A DNA stretch of 64,000 nucleotides from Liolophura sinensis (GCF_032854445.1 NC_088302.1:21401788-21465787), one strand, 5' to 3'; positions 10,901-38,960 are shown, numbered from the stretch's first letter. A program made the numbers and translations. Notes: a model not told the origin generated them from the letters alone.

Positions 10901-13368
10901 CCTGTACGATAAGAACCGTGAGTGGCAGGAGCTGATAGCCTGGGGTGTTTGGTTCTGTAACCAGACACAGGTCTTTGAGATGTCCAGTGCCAGCGCCATG
11001 CTTCTTAACCTGGTATGGGTGAAGGATGTGTGTATGAGCCTGGGAATTGGTGTGTTGGGAAATGGGGGAGAGGGGAAGCAAAGGGAAGGTCCATGGTTTC
11101 AATGTTATGTGCTGTCCTTTAGTAACAGGATTATATTCAGAATTGTGTGTAATGCTTGTTGGATTTTTGGGAGAAAATAATTAAATGATTATAGACAAAA
11201 ACCATTTCAGTTGAGAGAATTTGCAATTATTTAAAATGGAAAAAAATTATATCTGAATTGGTGTTTGCTAAGAAAAAAAACAGTTTATTAAGATGCATAT
11301 CCATCAGTGTTAAGGTTAAAAAGTAAAATTCATTTGATTCTTTCTGCAGAGAATGTGTCCATTTGATTTTTTTTTTGTTCACATGGAAGACTACATGAGA
11401 CTACATGCAACATGAAGTGATCAGATGTAAACACTATCAAATTCATTGCAAATAATAGCAGTGGATGTCTTATTTATTGTGACCGTGAATCGCTTCTTGA
11501 AAATAAGTTAGTTGAAAATAAAAGAATATCTAACCAATTCAGACCATGCAAACAGCATGTGTCTAAAATTGCACACACAGTACATTTAATATGCTGAAAT
11601 TTGGTCAAGTATTATTACATTGACCAGACTTGGGGGCATAATGGTAACAGCATCCGCCTCAAAGTTGGGAGACCCGGGATCAAAACTGCGTCGGGCTATA
11701 CCGAAGATGGAAAAAATGGTATGTGTTGCTGCCTTGCTTGGCGCACCACAGTGAGAGGTTAGAGGACAGCATCATAGTTACTGGAGGCAGGACTTCGGCA
11801 GCGTGAAAACACAAGAAGACACAGTATATTTACACATGCCTAATGACTCCACATCATTATATGACTGAAAAATTATTAAGTATGACGTAAAACTCAAGCA
11901 GGTGGGCCTCCTTGGCTCAGTCTGTTAGCGCGCTAGCGCAGCGTGATGACCCAGAAGCCTCTCACCAATGCGGTCGCTTTGAGTTCAAGTCCAGCTCATG
12001 CTGGCTTCCTCTTTGGCCGTAAGTGGGAAGGTCTGCCAGCAACCTGCAGATGGTTGTGGGTTTCCCCTGGGCTCTGCCCGGTTTCCTCCCACCATAATGC
12101 TGGCCGCCGTCGTATAAGTGAAATATTCTTGAGTACGGCGTAAAACACCAATCAAATAAATAAATAAATAAATAAAACTCAAGCATACATGCATACATAC
12201 CAGCGTATATGTTAAGTACCTAAAGATGTATGTTCTATGGATGTACATACAACAATATGTTATCGTATCATAGTACGTATTTTAATACTGTATATGTCAA
12301 AGTTTTGTTTTTTAGCCCGGGACCACAGAGCACTTATTTGCAATGCCACGCTTTACTACGTACTGCATCATATCTTGTTTTGTTTTGTCTTTAAACCTGG
12401 GTTATCTCCCTTCCTTTTTTTTTTTTTTTAGATGTCTCAAGAGTTGAACCTGATAGAGAGAGACAGGTTGTACATCAATCCATTTACAGAGGAAAATTTG
12501 AAGGTACTGGTAATTACTTTCAGGAGTCCTCACCATGGGGATTAATGACATCCTCTGGAAGTTCTGCCTATCTTTAACCTGGCAAAATCTTGTTCAGCCA
12601 GTGATGGCATCAAACCGCCGTCAGAGTGCGTTCTATTTAGAAACCTGATGCAATTGCCTACCTTTGTTAAATATGTCAAGGCTGTAAGTACAGCTGTTCG
12701 CTTTGAGCATCAGAAATGACTCTTGGACCCTTGGGAATAACTGATCGACGCTGTGTTTGCAATAAATCAACAGATAACGGACATAAGTGTCTGCAAGCTT
12801 CGGGTCGTGGAGACGTAGTTGAAGGGTAATTTTTGTCCCAAATGCAGTGATAAACTGCCAGGGCAACTGCATCAGGTTTTTAAATGGGGCATGCTCTGAC
12901 GTTGGCTTGGTGCCATCCTTGGCTGAACAAACGTTTTGCCAAACCAAACGTCAGAACAATCTCAGACTATTCTTGACATGCAATGAAGTTGTGTGTTCAA
13001 TTTTTCTGTCTGCTTCTTGTTTGTTGCAGCTTTCAGGCGACTCTTGGCAAAGTCTTCTCAATTTCCTCCACCCATAAATCTAACAAACAAATGAAAATTT
13101 CTTGAGTATGCATTAAAAGAAAAAAAAAACAAACATATATTTTAAGTATCAACTGAAAGGTGTATTTAAGAAATCAGGTGATCCTTTTATTTTGATCGCT
13201 GATGTTGCCCCATCCCTCAATCCATACTTGATTTTTGTTTTGTAGCTTCAAGAAGAAGAGATTGCCAAACGTTTAGATGCCAAAAAGCAGATAAAATTGG
13301 AGAAGAAAAAGAAAAAAGAGAAAAAGCGTGGCCCAAGGATGAGTGGATCAGCCAGAGTTGAACTCTGA
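7968..13368 (+). CDS. CCDC134: CCDC134-like gene, downstream copy (copy B): complete, six coding exons
   Basis: Predicted exons: 7968-8151 (ATG, donor GTGAAA), 9069-9190, 9780-9864, 10828-11012, 12432-12503 and 13246-13368 (TGA). They sum to 771 nt, giving 256 residues; the human protein is somewhat shorter. Residues 1-24 form a hydrophobic signal peptide (LNAFHVTVIAVLLLQTVFS), followed by a Ser/Thr/Glu-rich stretch. Exon 2 (VFEQNRAVQLEAVKN) aligns with the coiled-coil start of vertebrate CCDC134. The middle keeps MENTAMFGD, WGVWFCNQT and NPF. The end is a Lys-rich helix followed by GPRMSGSARVEL. The exon 1 donor is the least certain point: an in-phase alternative at 8163 adds four residues, and another candidate donor lies near 8246. 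The family acts in the secretory pathway; no enzymatic motif is visible. Transcription converges on RECQL5. Confidence 0.88.
9471..9613 (-). repeat. tRNA-type SINE (family 1), truncated, duplicate of the element at 258-400
   Basis: Same insertion as in copy A of the duplicated block, so it predates the duplication or allelic split. Confidence 0.8.
11623..11899 (+). repeat. V-SINE-like element (family 2), duplicate of the element at 2394-2670
   Basis: Same insertion in copy B of the block, with a few substitutions. Confidence 0.75.
11902..12176 (+). repeat. tRNA-derived SINE (family 1), duplicate of the element at 2673-2955
   Basis: Same insertion in copy B with a shorter (aaat)n tail. Confidence 0.88.
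12575..12950. mobile_element. Foldback MITE-like element (copy B)
   Basis: Same insertion as 3376-3735, with better preserved tips: 'ggcaaaatcttgttcagcca' on the left against 'ggctgaacaaacgttttgcc' on the right, which are inverted relative to each other. Its left end lacks a 26-base segment present in copy A. Confidence 0.8.
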
Positions 13369-14019
13369 AATCTTCTTTGCTGTCTTATGATGGACTCTTT
13401 ATTGCCTACTTATGCAGAACAGCAAGAGTTGTGTTTGTAAAAATTCACATGGGGTGTTTCGCCCTATGTTACTGGTTAGGTAGCATGTAATGTATATGTT
13501 TGTCTCTGATTAGTCCGGTATTGCATATATGAAGCAGACAGTCTTTGATTTTAATCCTCTCAGAGAATCCACTTTTTGTGTAAGGTTACTCTCTTATGTG
13601 CCAGTGGCCATAAAAAAAATTTGTACTACACTAAGCGATTAGCCAGGTTCAACTTAAAGTTAAGTCATGCTTAAGACTTTAAAAATAGCTGTCATAATTT
13701 CTCTCTTTTTAATATGCTAATCTGCATATAAAACTTTGGTTTTAAAATTCTCCCACTTTTTCAAACCTCAGGGAGGTTTGACTTCTTCAAGGAGTTGCTT
13801 GCTACCCATGAAATCTCCGTAGCTTGCCAACCACATGAGATTTAATTGTTTCAGTCGACGAGTCAAAACAATTTTTATTGAAATCCACGTCCCAGATATT
13901 CACGCATTTTTGTCATCATATAAAGTGTACTATTTTGACTCATTTTCTAAGTATTTGCTCTATAGATGTAATTTATGGTGGCAGGATCTTAGGATGCCAA
14001 TTTGAGGGCTGTAGGATGA

Positions 14020-14470
14020 TAACAATACCAATGATCAAGTGTAGGACTGTGGGATGGTAAGATGATTATTCATGGCCATGACTTGTGACTGATGGCTATA
14101 GGTTAGCTGTCCTGATGATTTAATAGGACTGTGGAGTGGTTGGATGATTAATTATGGACATGACTTGTGACTGATGGTTATAGGTTAGCTGTCTTGATGA
14201 TTTAATAGGACTGTGGGATGGTAAGATGATTAATTATGGACATGACTTGTGACTGATGGTTATAGGTTGGCTGTCTTGATGATTTAATAGGACTGTGGAG
14301 TGGTTGGATGATTAATTATGGACATGACTTGTGACTGATGGTTATAGGTTAGCTGTCTTGATGATTTAATAGGACTGTGGAATGGTAAGATGATTAATTA
14401 TGGACATGACTTGTGACTGATGGCTATAGGTTAGCTGTCCTGATGATTTATTAGGACTGTGGAATAGCTG
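14020..14470 (+). repeat. 82-bp minisatellite, about 5 units (copy B)
   Basis: Same unit and flanks as 4840-6230 but only five copies, which accounts for most of the length difference between the two blocks. Confidence 0.95.
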
Positions 14471-15803
14471 AATGATTTGCTTTAAATAGGACAGGAGGAT
14501 AGTTGAATGATTTATCGTATAGATGTGATTGGTGATAGGAAAGTTTGTTTGCTATAGACATTATCTATACCTGCTAACTGTAGAAGATGGTTGTAACACA
14601 GTGAGATTATTCAGTTGTCACAAGGGCACGATCAATAGCTGAACAGTTTGTCTTGCCACCAAATCCTCATTGCTGCTTTGGTAACGTCCAGCATCACAGA
14701 TCTTATCACAGTGAAGCTATGATGGACAGGCAGTTAGAACAGTTCCTAATCAAGATTTTAAAATGTTCATCCAAACTGTGCTTGTCTTTTGAGCTTTTCA
14801 TTTGGTACATCTCTACATAATGTATACATAATGATGGTCATATTTGTCATACAGTATTTGTCATATTTGTCATACAGTATTTGTCATATTTGTCATACAT
14901 TGTCATATTTGTTATGTTTTCTATGTGGCTTTGTGGTTAAGATGCTGATCTTTCAATCACACACGTACATGAAGCTTTGATGCAGTCCCAGTCTAACACA
15001 TATGATTTGCAGGATTCCCTTGCCTATCTTTTCTCAGGACCTTCATGGCTATATTAAAGCTGTCAACAGTGCTCACAAATCAGTAATGTGGTCTTACATG
15101 AAATCCTTGGTGATCCAAAACATCCACCAATATGGCACACCCCTGCAACTTGCTCTGTAGGTAAAAATTTACACACACCATGTTGGAAAGTTTATCATTA
15201 AATTGCCATAGGTCAGTGGTTTACTCCAGGCCCTCGAGTTGCCTGCACTTGTGAACTACATGTCGCTGCTGTCATATGAGAGATATATCCTTGAATATCG
15301 TGTTACCCAGCAGTTCAGTAAATCCGTCAATTTTCAGTCAAGGCAGACAGTAACGTTTGGAACATTTGATAATGGCTGATATGCTGTACCACTTCCTAAT
15401 GTACTTTATGCTGTTCAAAGGGTTTTCAAATTTGAATACTTTTTATAGTGTCAGATATACATATGATAATAAGTGGAGATTAGAACACCTGACCATCCCC
15501 TACAGGTATTCAACTGAACAGGAAAGTCTTGCTTATGATACATGTATTTTCAGTTCTAAATTTGATTCATTGTGTGAGAAGACTTTACTTGGACCATCCT
15601 GAGGGATTTTTGTCCATAGAAGAAGGATTAAATTTATATTTTGTCAGGACTGTGTGTAATAAACTGTTTTACATTAAGCTGTACTGTTATGTTTTTCTAC
15701 TATCTTGGTCAATTGCAAGGGAGATAGTATTGATAATGAATTTTGTTATCAGAGAAACAATTAATTACTGGTGAAATAGAAGTGGGATTAAAGTGATCTC
15801 TGA

Positions 15804-16071
15804 TTTATTTATTTGATTGGTGTTTTACGCCACACTCAAGAATATTTCACTAATACGACGGGAGCCAGCATTATGGTGGGAGGAAACCAGGCAGAGCCCG
15901 GGCAAAACCCATGACCATCCACAGGTTGCTGGCAGACCTTCCCACATATGGCCGGAGGGAAAGTCGGCATGAGCTGGACTAGAACTCACAGCGACCGCAT
16001 TCGGCAGCGAGAGGCTCCTGGGTCATTACGCTGCGGTAGCGCGCTAATAAACTGAGTCACGGGGGCCCCTC
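15804..16071 (-). repeat. tRNA-derived SINE (family 1), full length, with 12-bp target-site duplication
   Basis: Complete antisense element bounded by the direct repeat agtgatctctga at 15792-15803 and 16072-16083. The intact duplication shows a retroposition event. Copy A stops at this same site, where the N gap begins. Confidence 0.95.
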
Positions 16072-16081
16072 AGTGATCTCT

Positions 16082-16328
16082 GAAGTGAGATTGAAATATC
16101 AGAAGTGAGATTAAAGGGATGTCAGAAGTGGAATTAAAAGGATGTCAAAAGTGGGATTAAAGGGATGTCAGAAGTGGAATTAAAAGGATTCCAAAAGTGG
16201 GATTAAAGGGATGTCAGAAGTGGAATTAAAAGGATGTCAAAAGTGGGACTAAAGGGATGTCAGAAGTGGAATTAAAAGGATGTCAAAAGTGGGACTAAAG
16301 GGATGTCAGGAGTGGAATTAAGCAATGT
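16082..16328 (+). repeat. 23-bp tandem repeat organised as 46-bp pairs
   Basis: Alternating units of the type 'aagtggaattaaaaggatgt' and 'aagtgggattaaagggatgt', each about 23 bases, about ten units in all. Confidence 0.88.
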
Positions 16329-16329
16329 A

Positions 16330-17260
16330 GGACGTCAGCAGAACAGAACCTGCAATACCATTCCCTAGACGTACGTAAATGCTCGTAGCGTATCATGAAA
16401 CACAATGGATTTCATTACAAGAGGAATAGTTTAATACTGGTTGCACATTTTGGTGGTGTCTGAAGTGGCATTAAACCTACATGTACATACCATATGTAAA
16501 TGGTTAGGTAGTGCATCCAAATGTATGTTTGATATTACACTGCTGTTTCAACACTACGTCCAGCATGTTTAGCATGCCAGGTGCAATTTGCAACTGCTTC
16601 AGTACACTAACAGGACATACTGACAAAGTTCGTTAAAATGAGGCTATTACATTTTCAGGCACTGACACAGGTAAACACAGGTGATGTGTTAACTGAATTG
16701 ATTTTTCTGAGTCAACAATGGTTCACTGGTGTGTTGAATTCATGGATGGAGGCAGTGGCCCAAGCCACCTCATCTTATAATGTATGGACCGGAGACCTCC
16801 CATGGTAAAGTCACAGCCTGTTAGACACAGATTACCATACACTCAGCCTCATTGTTGAATGACTAAGAGATTTTTTCTTATTTTTGACTTGTGTTTAATG
16901 CCTTAAAAGAAAAGACAACACCAGATCAAAGGTATTTGTGCTTAAATAAAGTATCCAACAGGAATAGCATAACTTTTTGTCTTTGTGCGTTGCTTGCACA
17001 AGATTTCACAGTTCATAATAAGCAAAAATTCAACACACTCAGAATATTCGTAATCAAAAGCGCGGCCATAATATCAATTTTGACCAATGGGGTTACTTGT
17101 ATCTCCATAACCTAAAGAACACAGGCTTTTTTCTATTTATGAGTAATGCAACATTGTTTCAGGTTGCTTTGTAAGAATTCCAGATTAAGAATTGATTTAT
17201 TGAGTTTACCAAACACCGCAGCAAAGAAAATAGCTGTGCCACTTCAGGACCGTTTCCACT
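16330..17260. other. AT-rich intergenic DNA, no gene recognised
   Basis: Short open frames only. One at 16891-17115 has no recognisable domain and no splice context. Nothing else was identified here. Confidence 0.5.
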
Positions 17261-17274
17261 TCTCTTCCTGAATA

Positions 17275-17543
17275 GGGGGCCTCCGTGGTTCAGTTGGTCA
17301 GCGCGCTAGCACAGGGTAATGACTGAGGAGTCTCACCAATGCGGTCGCTGTGAGTTGAAGTCCAGCTCATGCTGGCTTCCTCTCCGGCAGTACATGGGAA
17401 GGTCTAGCAGCAACCTGCGGATGGTCGTGGGTTTCCCCTGGGCTCTGCCCGGTCTCCACGCATCATAATGCTGGCTGCCGTCGTATAAGTGAAATATTCT
17501 TGAGTACGGCGTAAAACACCAATCAAATAAGTAAATAAATAAA
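17275..17543 (+). repeat. tRNA-derived SINE (family 1), full length, with 13-bp target-site duplication
   Basis: Complete element bounded by ctcttcctgaata at 17262-17274 and 17544-17556. Head 'ggcctccgtggttcagttgg', tail (aaata)n. Confidence 0.95.
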
Positions 17544-17749
17544 CTCTTCCTGAATAACTCTGGTTATATCATCTCGTCTTTTAATCAAGAATTCTCACTA
17601 ATGTGATGGCAGTCAGGTTTATGGGTGGGCAAAATCGGCTTGAACTACATGTACCAATACTGCCATCTGCTTGACAAACCCGCTGACATAACACTGGATT
17701 TGAACCTCTGACCTCTCTGGTCGTAGACCTTATTCTTGGCAACATTTGT

Positions 17750-17940
17750 ATTCTTCAACTTTTTGCATATGAAAGAACAACTTTTAGGGCAATTTATGCA
17801 TGTTTTTTATTTGATTTTGGTGAGAAAACTACATTGGTTGGATTGGCCAATTTCAGGGAATCACATAAAATATAATTTTATCAGCCCACACAGAATAATG
17901 CCTTTGGAATTTGCTTGAATAAACACCTTGCGATGGTTAA
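17750..17940 (+). repeat. Unnamed dispersed repeat (family 6)
   Basis: Shares 'acattggttggattggcca', 'aatttgcttgaat' and 'aacaccttgc' with 45395-45560, in the same orientation. Confidence 0.65.
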
Positions 17941-18479
17941 AACGGTTGAAGAATTATAGTATCAGCCATTCAACAAAATGGACACTCCACCTTGTGTCAC
18001 AACAAGCTAGCACTTCAACCACCAGAGCCAGTGAGAGTCCATTATGGGGACAGTGGTCTGTACTAAGGCAATCTAGACTTTTCTCAGCCAATCAGTGCAA
18101 AAGTGCAAAAAAAAACAAACAAATGACAACGATATACAAACACTCATTTATTCATGCTTCTATCTTGGTAATAAATAAACAATTCTGTAAAAGCTCTGAT
18201 ACTTAAACAAATGTATGGTCACCATGCCAACTGTACACTATCACTGGGTGTTTCATGCACTTGGAAGGAATTATTGCTTTAAAAAAAAAAACATAACAAT
18301 TTACAACTATTTACTTTCCATATCACAGAATACAGTGTGTAATTCCTGTAAAGAATGTCTTACTGACAGTACATACGACAAATGACCTTCCAATTTCACC
18401 CTTGACCAAGTTTCACCTTTTACCAGATTCTGCAAGCTCTACTGATCACAGAAAGGTGTTTGCAGGTATACATGTATGT

Positions 18480-18600
18480 ATCTTTGGATGAGATGATCTC
18501 CTATACGAAAATGTGAGTTTCAGTTCAAAAAGTAATTTTTATGCCATTTATTTGCTTCTAAAAATACAATTTTCAGGTCATTTTGCTACACACATTCCAG
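18480..18600 (+). repeat. Unnamed dispersed repeat (family 5)
   Basis: Diverged relative of 34375-34555 and 38775-38960: 'atgccatttatttgcttcta', then 'tttcaggtcatttt'. Confidence 0.45.
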
Positions 18601-18844
18601 CCTATTTACTAACCACGTCAGCCCACAGACATATGAGTGTTTATCTCTCCGTACATCTGATACCATGTACTTTTATAAACAAGTACAGATAAAAGTACCT
18701 GTAATCCGAAATGAAATTGGTTTGTGTAAACATGACTTGCCTCTCACGACACCATTTATGAAGCATCAAACAGCAACACCATTTTTCTGTTCTACAACGC
18801 AGTCTAATTTCCAATATAACTGACACAATAAACAAGAAATCTAT

Positions 18845-19035
18845 AATTTGTATATATGTATGCCTGGGGTGTAACGTCATAGTTAACCATTTTCCTTCAT
18901 ATGACAACGAGGGGTCGTTAGGTGTGTGTACATAGACTGTGTCTTCGTATGGCAGCGCCAGTTTAGGACATGCCGCTAAAGTGTCACTTTTCGCCAATGA
19001 AATATCATGACGAAGACACCAGACGTGACACCTCC
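18845..19035 (-). repeat. V-SINE-like element (family 2), antisense
   Basis: Complement of 'gaagacacagtctatgtaca', 'cctaacgacccctcg' and 'tcatatga', as in the 2394-2670 element. A 187-codon open frame on the minus strand spans it and is best explained as chance. Confidence 0.65.
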
Positions 19036-19509
19036 ACCCAAGATCTAAAAAAAAAATTATAAAAAGAAAAAAACAATAAACAAATAAATAACTATGAAAT
19101 GAAGGTAGTTCTTGATAAAGTTGACTTAACTGTTGTTTTCTTCCACTTTCAGTAGTGAGGTGTGACCATATAGTCAAAGTCAGACCATACAAGTGAATAT
19201 GCACAAAAGATTATTTATGTATTTAATACATGTAACATAGTTACTTTTCAATTCTGTCATGAAGACTTTTTTTACAAATCAAAATTTACATTTATTTACA
19301 TGCATTTCATTGTTGTTTAATGGCACTCTCAAGAATTTTTCACTTACATGATAGCGGTAAGATTTATAAAAGACAAAAGACCTCTGGAATTCACAAAGTA
19401 AACCACTCATCTTTAGAAACTTACGGACAAACTTAGCCACGTGTGACATATGGATAAGCACTCCAACATTGATGGATAAAAGTTGTGTTGCGCAAACAGA
19501 AAAACGTCG

Positions 19510-19810
19510 TTGACCACTTCTTGTCTACAAAGCCCTAACACTAAGAGTGTGGGAACCTACAAATTCCTTGTCCAACAACCAGCCCCTCATTTGTCATAGA
19601 AGTTGCATGTCAAGCACCTTGTTCATTCAGCCATGGTTCACTTCCATCGGTATTCAAACTACACTTTGCAATCAACATGCACTTTCATGTATTATGTGTC
19701 TTATACTGTTGCAAAATTGACTGTACGGTTTGCATGATCTGGAATTGCACAGTAAGGAATTTTGTCACAGACTTCATTTGGCTTGTGATGCCTGATATAG
19801 GCCTCTTTTG
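19510..19810. other. Short intergenic stretch 3' of RECQL5, no gene recognised
   Basis: Contains SINE-like words near 19510-19580 ('tctacaaagccctaacacta') but no clear element and no polyadenylation site that could be assigned with confidence. Confidence 0.35.
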
Positions 19811-35256
<15,446 letters not shown>

Positions 35257-35734
35257 CCTGAAGCCTAATCCCAGCCTTTGCAAGACTGAAAGGTAAAACT
35301 ACAAACACGTGAGTATTAGCTTCACATCAAATACAAGCTGTAAACGTAGTCTGCTAAATATCTGCCTATGCGAATTTCATCCTACGATCCATATTCGCCT
35401 TGACATTGCTACCCAAATGTTTCACGTGAACATTTATAATAATACAAAAATGAAATCCGACTAAGAAGTTGAACTAATATATCGAATTTGATAGCAAATT
35501 TGTGTTGAAGATAAACGAAACGACTTTCCTTGCGTGTTGACTTTTATTTTTCGGGGGCGGTATATATTCTGCTAGGCAAGCACAGCGCCACCTATCAGAC
35601 GTATATGTAACTTCCTACACAAGATTGTGTTGGGACAGGTGTGACGTCTGAGTCTCGAACCATCAACTCCACCGACTACGCACTCGTCTGTGATCATTTT
35701 CTGTCAAACAGTTTTATCGTTCCGGAGTGTTAAC
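35257..35734. promoter_or_regulatory. Probable RECQL5 promoter region, possibly bidirectional
   Basis: A repeat-poor stretch of about 480 bases lies between the RECQL5 start codon (minus strand) and a plus-strand ATG followed by a consensus donor (35752/GTGAGT). The lack of recognisable SINEs, in a window full of them, fits a promoter. No defined core elements were recognised. Confidence 0.4.
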
Positions 35735-35752
35735 ATGTTCAACGTGCTGATG
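35735..35752 (+). CDS. Possible first coding exon of a divergent plus-strand gene
   Basis: ATG at 35735 opens six codons (MFNVLM) ending at a strong donor, GTGAGT. It is head-to-head with RECQL5. No downstream exon could be joined to it with confidence, so the gene is not identified. It could equally be a 5'-UTR exon of the membrane-protein gene near 59 kb, or chance. Confidence 0.25.
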
Positions 35753-36149
35753 GTGAGTAAGTTTGTCTGTCAACTTTCGACATTACTGCGAAATCTTATG
35801 AGAGAAGACTCGTCCCCCTTCCCACCCCCACCTCAGTCATGCATGTTCACCGTTCGCTACATGTGTGCCGAAGAATAGCCACTTAGAGCTAATTCACAGT
35901 TATAATCTGTTTGTGACTAGCATTGTTTTTAACTGAACCTGTAGCTCTACTAGCTCTGCACAACGTTTGAAAAAGTTTCGGTATACCACTTAATCTGAAG
36001 TCCCAGATATAACCAACCTTAACTGATCATTAGCTTGTTTCCTCTGTTTGTACAGCACTTACAGGCTTTTGGTAAATTAGTTGATCAATGCTGTAAATTC
36101 TGCCCGCGTGTTATTTGGGTACACAATTTGACATTTCATTTCAAAGATG

Positions 36150-36530
36150 GAATATCAGGCCCTATACAGACAGGATGGCCTGTAACCAACGTAGCGAACT
36201 CTATTTAAAAACCTGATGCAGTTGCCGAGAAAAAAATTACCTATCAAGTACGTTTCCAATGGTGTAAGTTGGCAGACACTTATGTTTCTAATCTTTTTGT
36301 CTCTTGATTTATTGTAAGCTCAACGACACTGTATTATTTCTTAGGCCGCATCGATCTGATATTCCTTGGTGATGCTCAAAGCGAGTGGCTGTACTTGACA
36401 GCCTCGACATATTCAACAAGGGCAGGTAACTGCATCAGGTTTTAAATGGAGTGGGCTCTGATGCTGGCTTGGGGCCATACTTGGCTGAACAAAATTTTGT
36501 TAAACCTAACATCACAGCTATCTCAGACTA
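36150..36530. mobile_element. Foldback MITE-like element, third member, opposite core orientation
   Basis: The arms again end in 'aaacctgatgcagttgcc' and 'ctgcatcaggttttaaatgg'. The core is the reverse complement of the CCDC134-intron copies, shown by 'atgctcaaagcgagtgg' against 'ttcgctttgagcatcag'. Diverged, non-autonomous. Confidence 0.72.
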
Positions 36531-36539
36531 ACCTTTTCT

Positions 36540-37430
36540 TGAAATGAAACTGATACTTCAGGCAGCATGCGCTGTGCCAGACTTGTATGACAAGAGATTT
36601 TCTAGAAACATATTGTGGAAAGTTATAGTCCCACAAGGATCATGTACTGATAATGGTCACTGACTGACCAAGGCCTCACAAACAGTGAGAACCAGTAGGT
36701 GAATCCACAAATTTCCTGCCCTAAGCCAGGGTTGATCTCGAGCCCCATTTACCTTGACTAACATTTTAGAAGCTGCACATCGACCGTGCCCCATGAGCAG
36801 GAAGCCCAGCTTCCTAGACATGATAGATTTTTTACCCGTACAGATACATTAAACTTTAGTGGACTACAAAGCTGTATCAATATACCATTTTATTATTTGA
36901 ACACTCAACAGAAAAAATTTATATGAAGTAGTCATGAATACAGACATGCCGAAGCGAACATGAATTGAAGTGCCAATATGTTGATGATTAAATCATGTTT
37001 ACTTAACACAGTGTAAAAACAAGGGTGTTTTAAAATATATTTTTCTTTCTTGATATCTTTGTAAACAGTATTTTTCATGTAACTTGGAAAAGAAAAAACT
37101 TATTGAGCCTATTTTTTCGTGACACCCAACAAAGAATTTGTTAAGGATAGCCTAAGCTAGTCCTGTAGTTAGACCTGAAGGTCTGTGGTGCCTGGAGGTA
37201 ATAGTGTATAACCTTTCATATATCTGCATACAAGCCAATTGAATCAGTGTTTCAGGAGTCTCATATGTTGTGGCTACCACAAACTAAGGACGTGATTTTA
37301 TGGTGACTGGTTACAGTGCCATTGAACCCACAGACCATAATAATGAAATCATGGCTTTTATGTGCGTTAGCATGAAGAGATTCCACTTTTTCTCATACTA
37401 ACCTGCGTGAACTGGTGAGACCCTTGAAAT
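36540..37430. other. Unannotated AT-rich DNA
   Basis: No open frame or repeat was recognised with confidence. Confidence 0.4.
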
Positions 37431-37434
37431 ACTT

Positions 37435-37815
37435 ATTCATGTTATTCACCAAAATCGAAGTAAGCGCCGGAAGATAGACCACTAAAAAGTATGCCAAAAA
37501 AAAAATGCTTTTATTTATTTCTTACAAATTTTTGTGAATATAATTGAAGGCATTAAAGCATTTGAATACAAAGGTGTTTAGGAACTCTGATGTCACAGGA
37601 AGTTTTTTCCAGCTGTACACACTTCATTAAATATTGGAATAGATCTTATTATTAGTGAGTAAAAGAATACTGAAATAATGAGCTCAAAATTTCTTCCTGC
37701 TGGTGAACATAAGGGGAAAAAGGTGATGTGACATCAGATTTCCTAAACAACATAAGTATGGCCAATAAGTTCCACTTCACAATTCAAACATTTTAATATC
37801 CTTAACACTCTTCAA
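37435..37815 (+). repeat. Unnamed dispersed repeat (family 4)
   Basis: Collinear with 55880-56290: 'aaatcgaagtaagcgcc', 'aagcatttgaata', 'gagtaaaagaatactgaaat' and 'gtgaacataaggggaaaaa'. A short related piece is at 46915-46965. Confidence 0.68.
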
Positions 37816-38774
37816 AACATAGTAGAAAGATAAAACCCTGATTACTATCATACATGTATTAAAATATTTATAAGTGAAATATTCTTTAGTATGTCTTAAA
37901 ACAACCCATCTACATGGACTAGTGTGTTATTTAAATGCATCAAGTCCACCCATTTTCCTCATCTGTACCCCTTAGAAAACAAGCAGGCAAAACTCCCACC
38001 TCCATTCTATTCATGGCAATGAGACTCACATACTATGGTCTTTTTTGTTTTCTGTGTCATTTTCTTAATTTGCCACAATGAAACTCACATCCTGTGGTCT
38101 TTTCTGTTTTCTATGTCATTTTCTTAATTTGCCACTGATGAAATGAAGTACACTCTTTGTCTTGTGATCATGGTACATATAACTGGAAACCTTAAAGGTA
38201 CTGAACAATGCGTTGTTGACAACCATGTTGAAGTGTTCTAGCGATGAAAACGTTCAGAGAACTACGATATTTTCATTATTGTCTGTCAGCACATCTTCAA
38301 CCTTCATAATTGTACCAAAAAGGACATATATATGATAAAAGGAACTTTGAGTGCCACAAGCGCAAAGCTTGTAGAGACCAGTTCAACCAAGCAAGTTTGT
38401 TTTTGAAAATGTGTGACAATAAGTGCATTTTGAGTTCAGACTTATCGCTGAAGGGGTAAAAAGCCCCTCTGTGTCATGTGACGTGTCGAAAATGTTACGC
38501 AACATTTGCTGACATTAATCATTTCCTAAATTTTCTCCATTGTTCATTTATTCAAAAAAACTTTTGCTCAGAAACCTTTTACAGGCATCTATGTTATAGT
38601 AAATGTACCGGCAATCAAAAATATTTCTGATATGTCAAGTGGTACAGTAGGACGTTTTTTAACTCCAGCGATAAAAGAGCCCAAACTCAAACCACACTAA
38701 CACATGTAGTTTCCACCATACATGTACTCGATTGCACTTTAAAATTAATTTGAGATTAGTGAATCTACATTGCT

Positions 38775-38960
38775 ATTGTGGATCAGCCAGGGTTGAAGGA
38801 AAGGTGCTCTGAGGTTTGTATGGAATATGGGACGATATTCTACTGGAAATTTGTCAGTTTCAGCACCAAAAATCATATTTTGTGAGATTTATTTGCCTCT
38901 AAAACTGCCCTTTAATGGACGAAATTTGAGATCATTTTATTAATGGAATATTTCTGCTTT
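38775..38960 (+). repeat. Unnamed dispersed repeat (family 5)
   Basis: Partner of 34375-34555: 'gggacgatattctactgga' then 'gatttatttgcctctaaaac'. Confidence 0.6.

Larger units (their letters stand above)
9214..15803 (+). repeat. Downstream copy of the long direct duplication
   Basis: Collinear with 1-7569, with scattered substitutions and small indels such as extra bases near 9717-9735 and 12935-12950. The last shared base is the end of a SINE target-site duplication at 15803, which is exactly where copy A meets the N run. Confidence 0.93.

Noticed and set aside
18641-19204. 187-codon open frame on the minus strand, the longest unexplained one near RECQL5's 3' end
   Set aside because: Its centre is a V-SINE-like element in antisense, composition is odd (Trp/Cys/Tyr-rich), and it has no domain or splice support.
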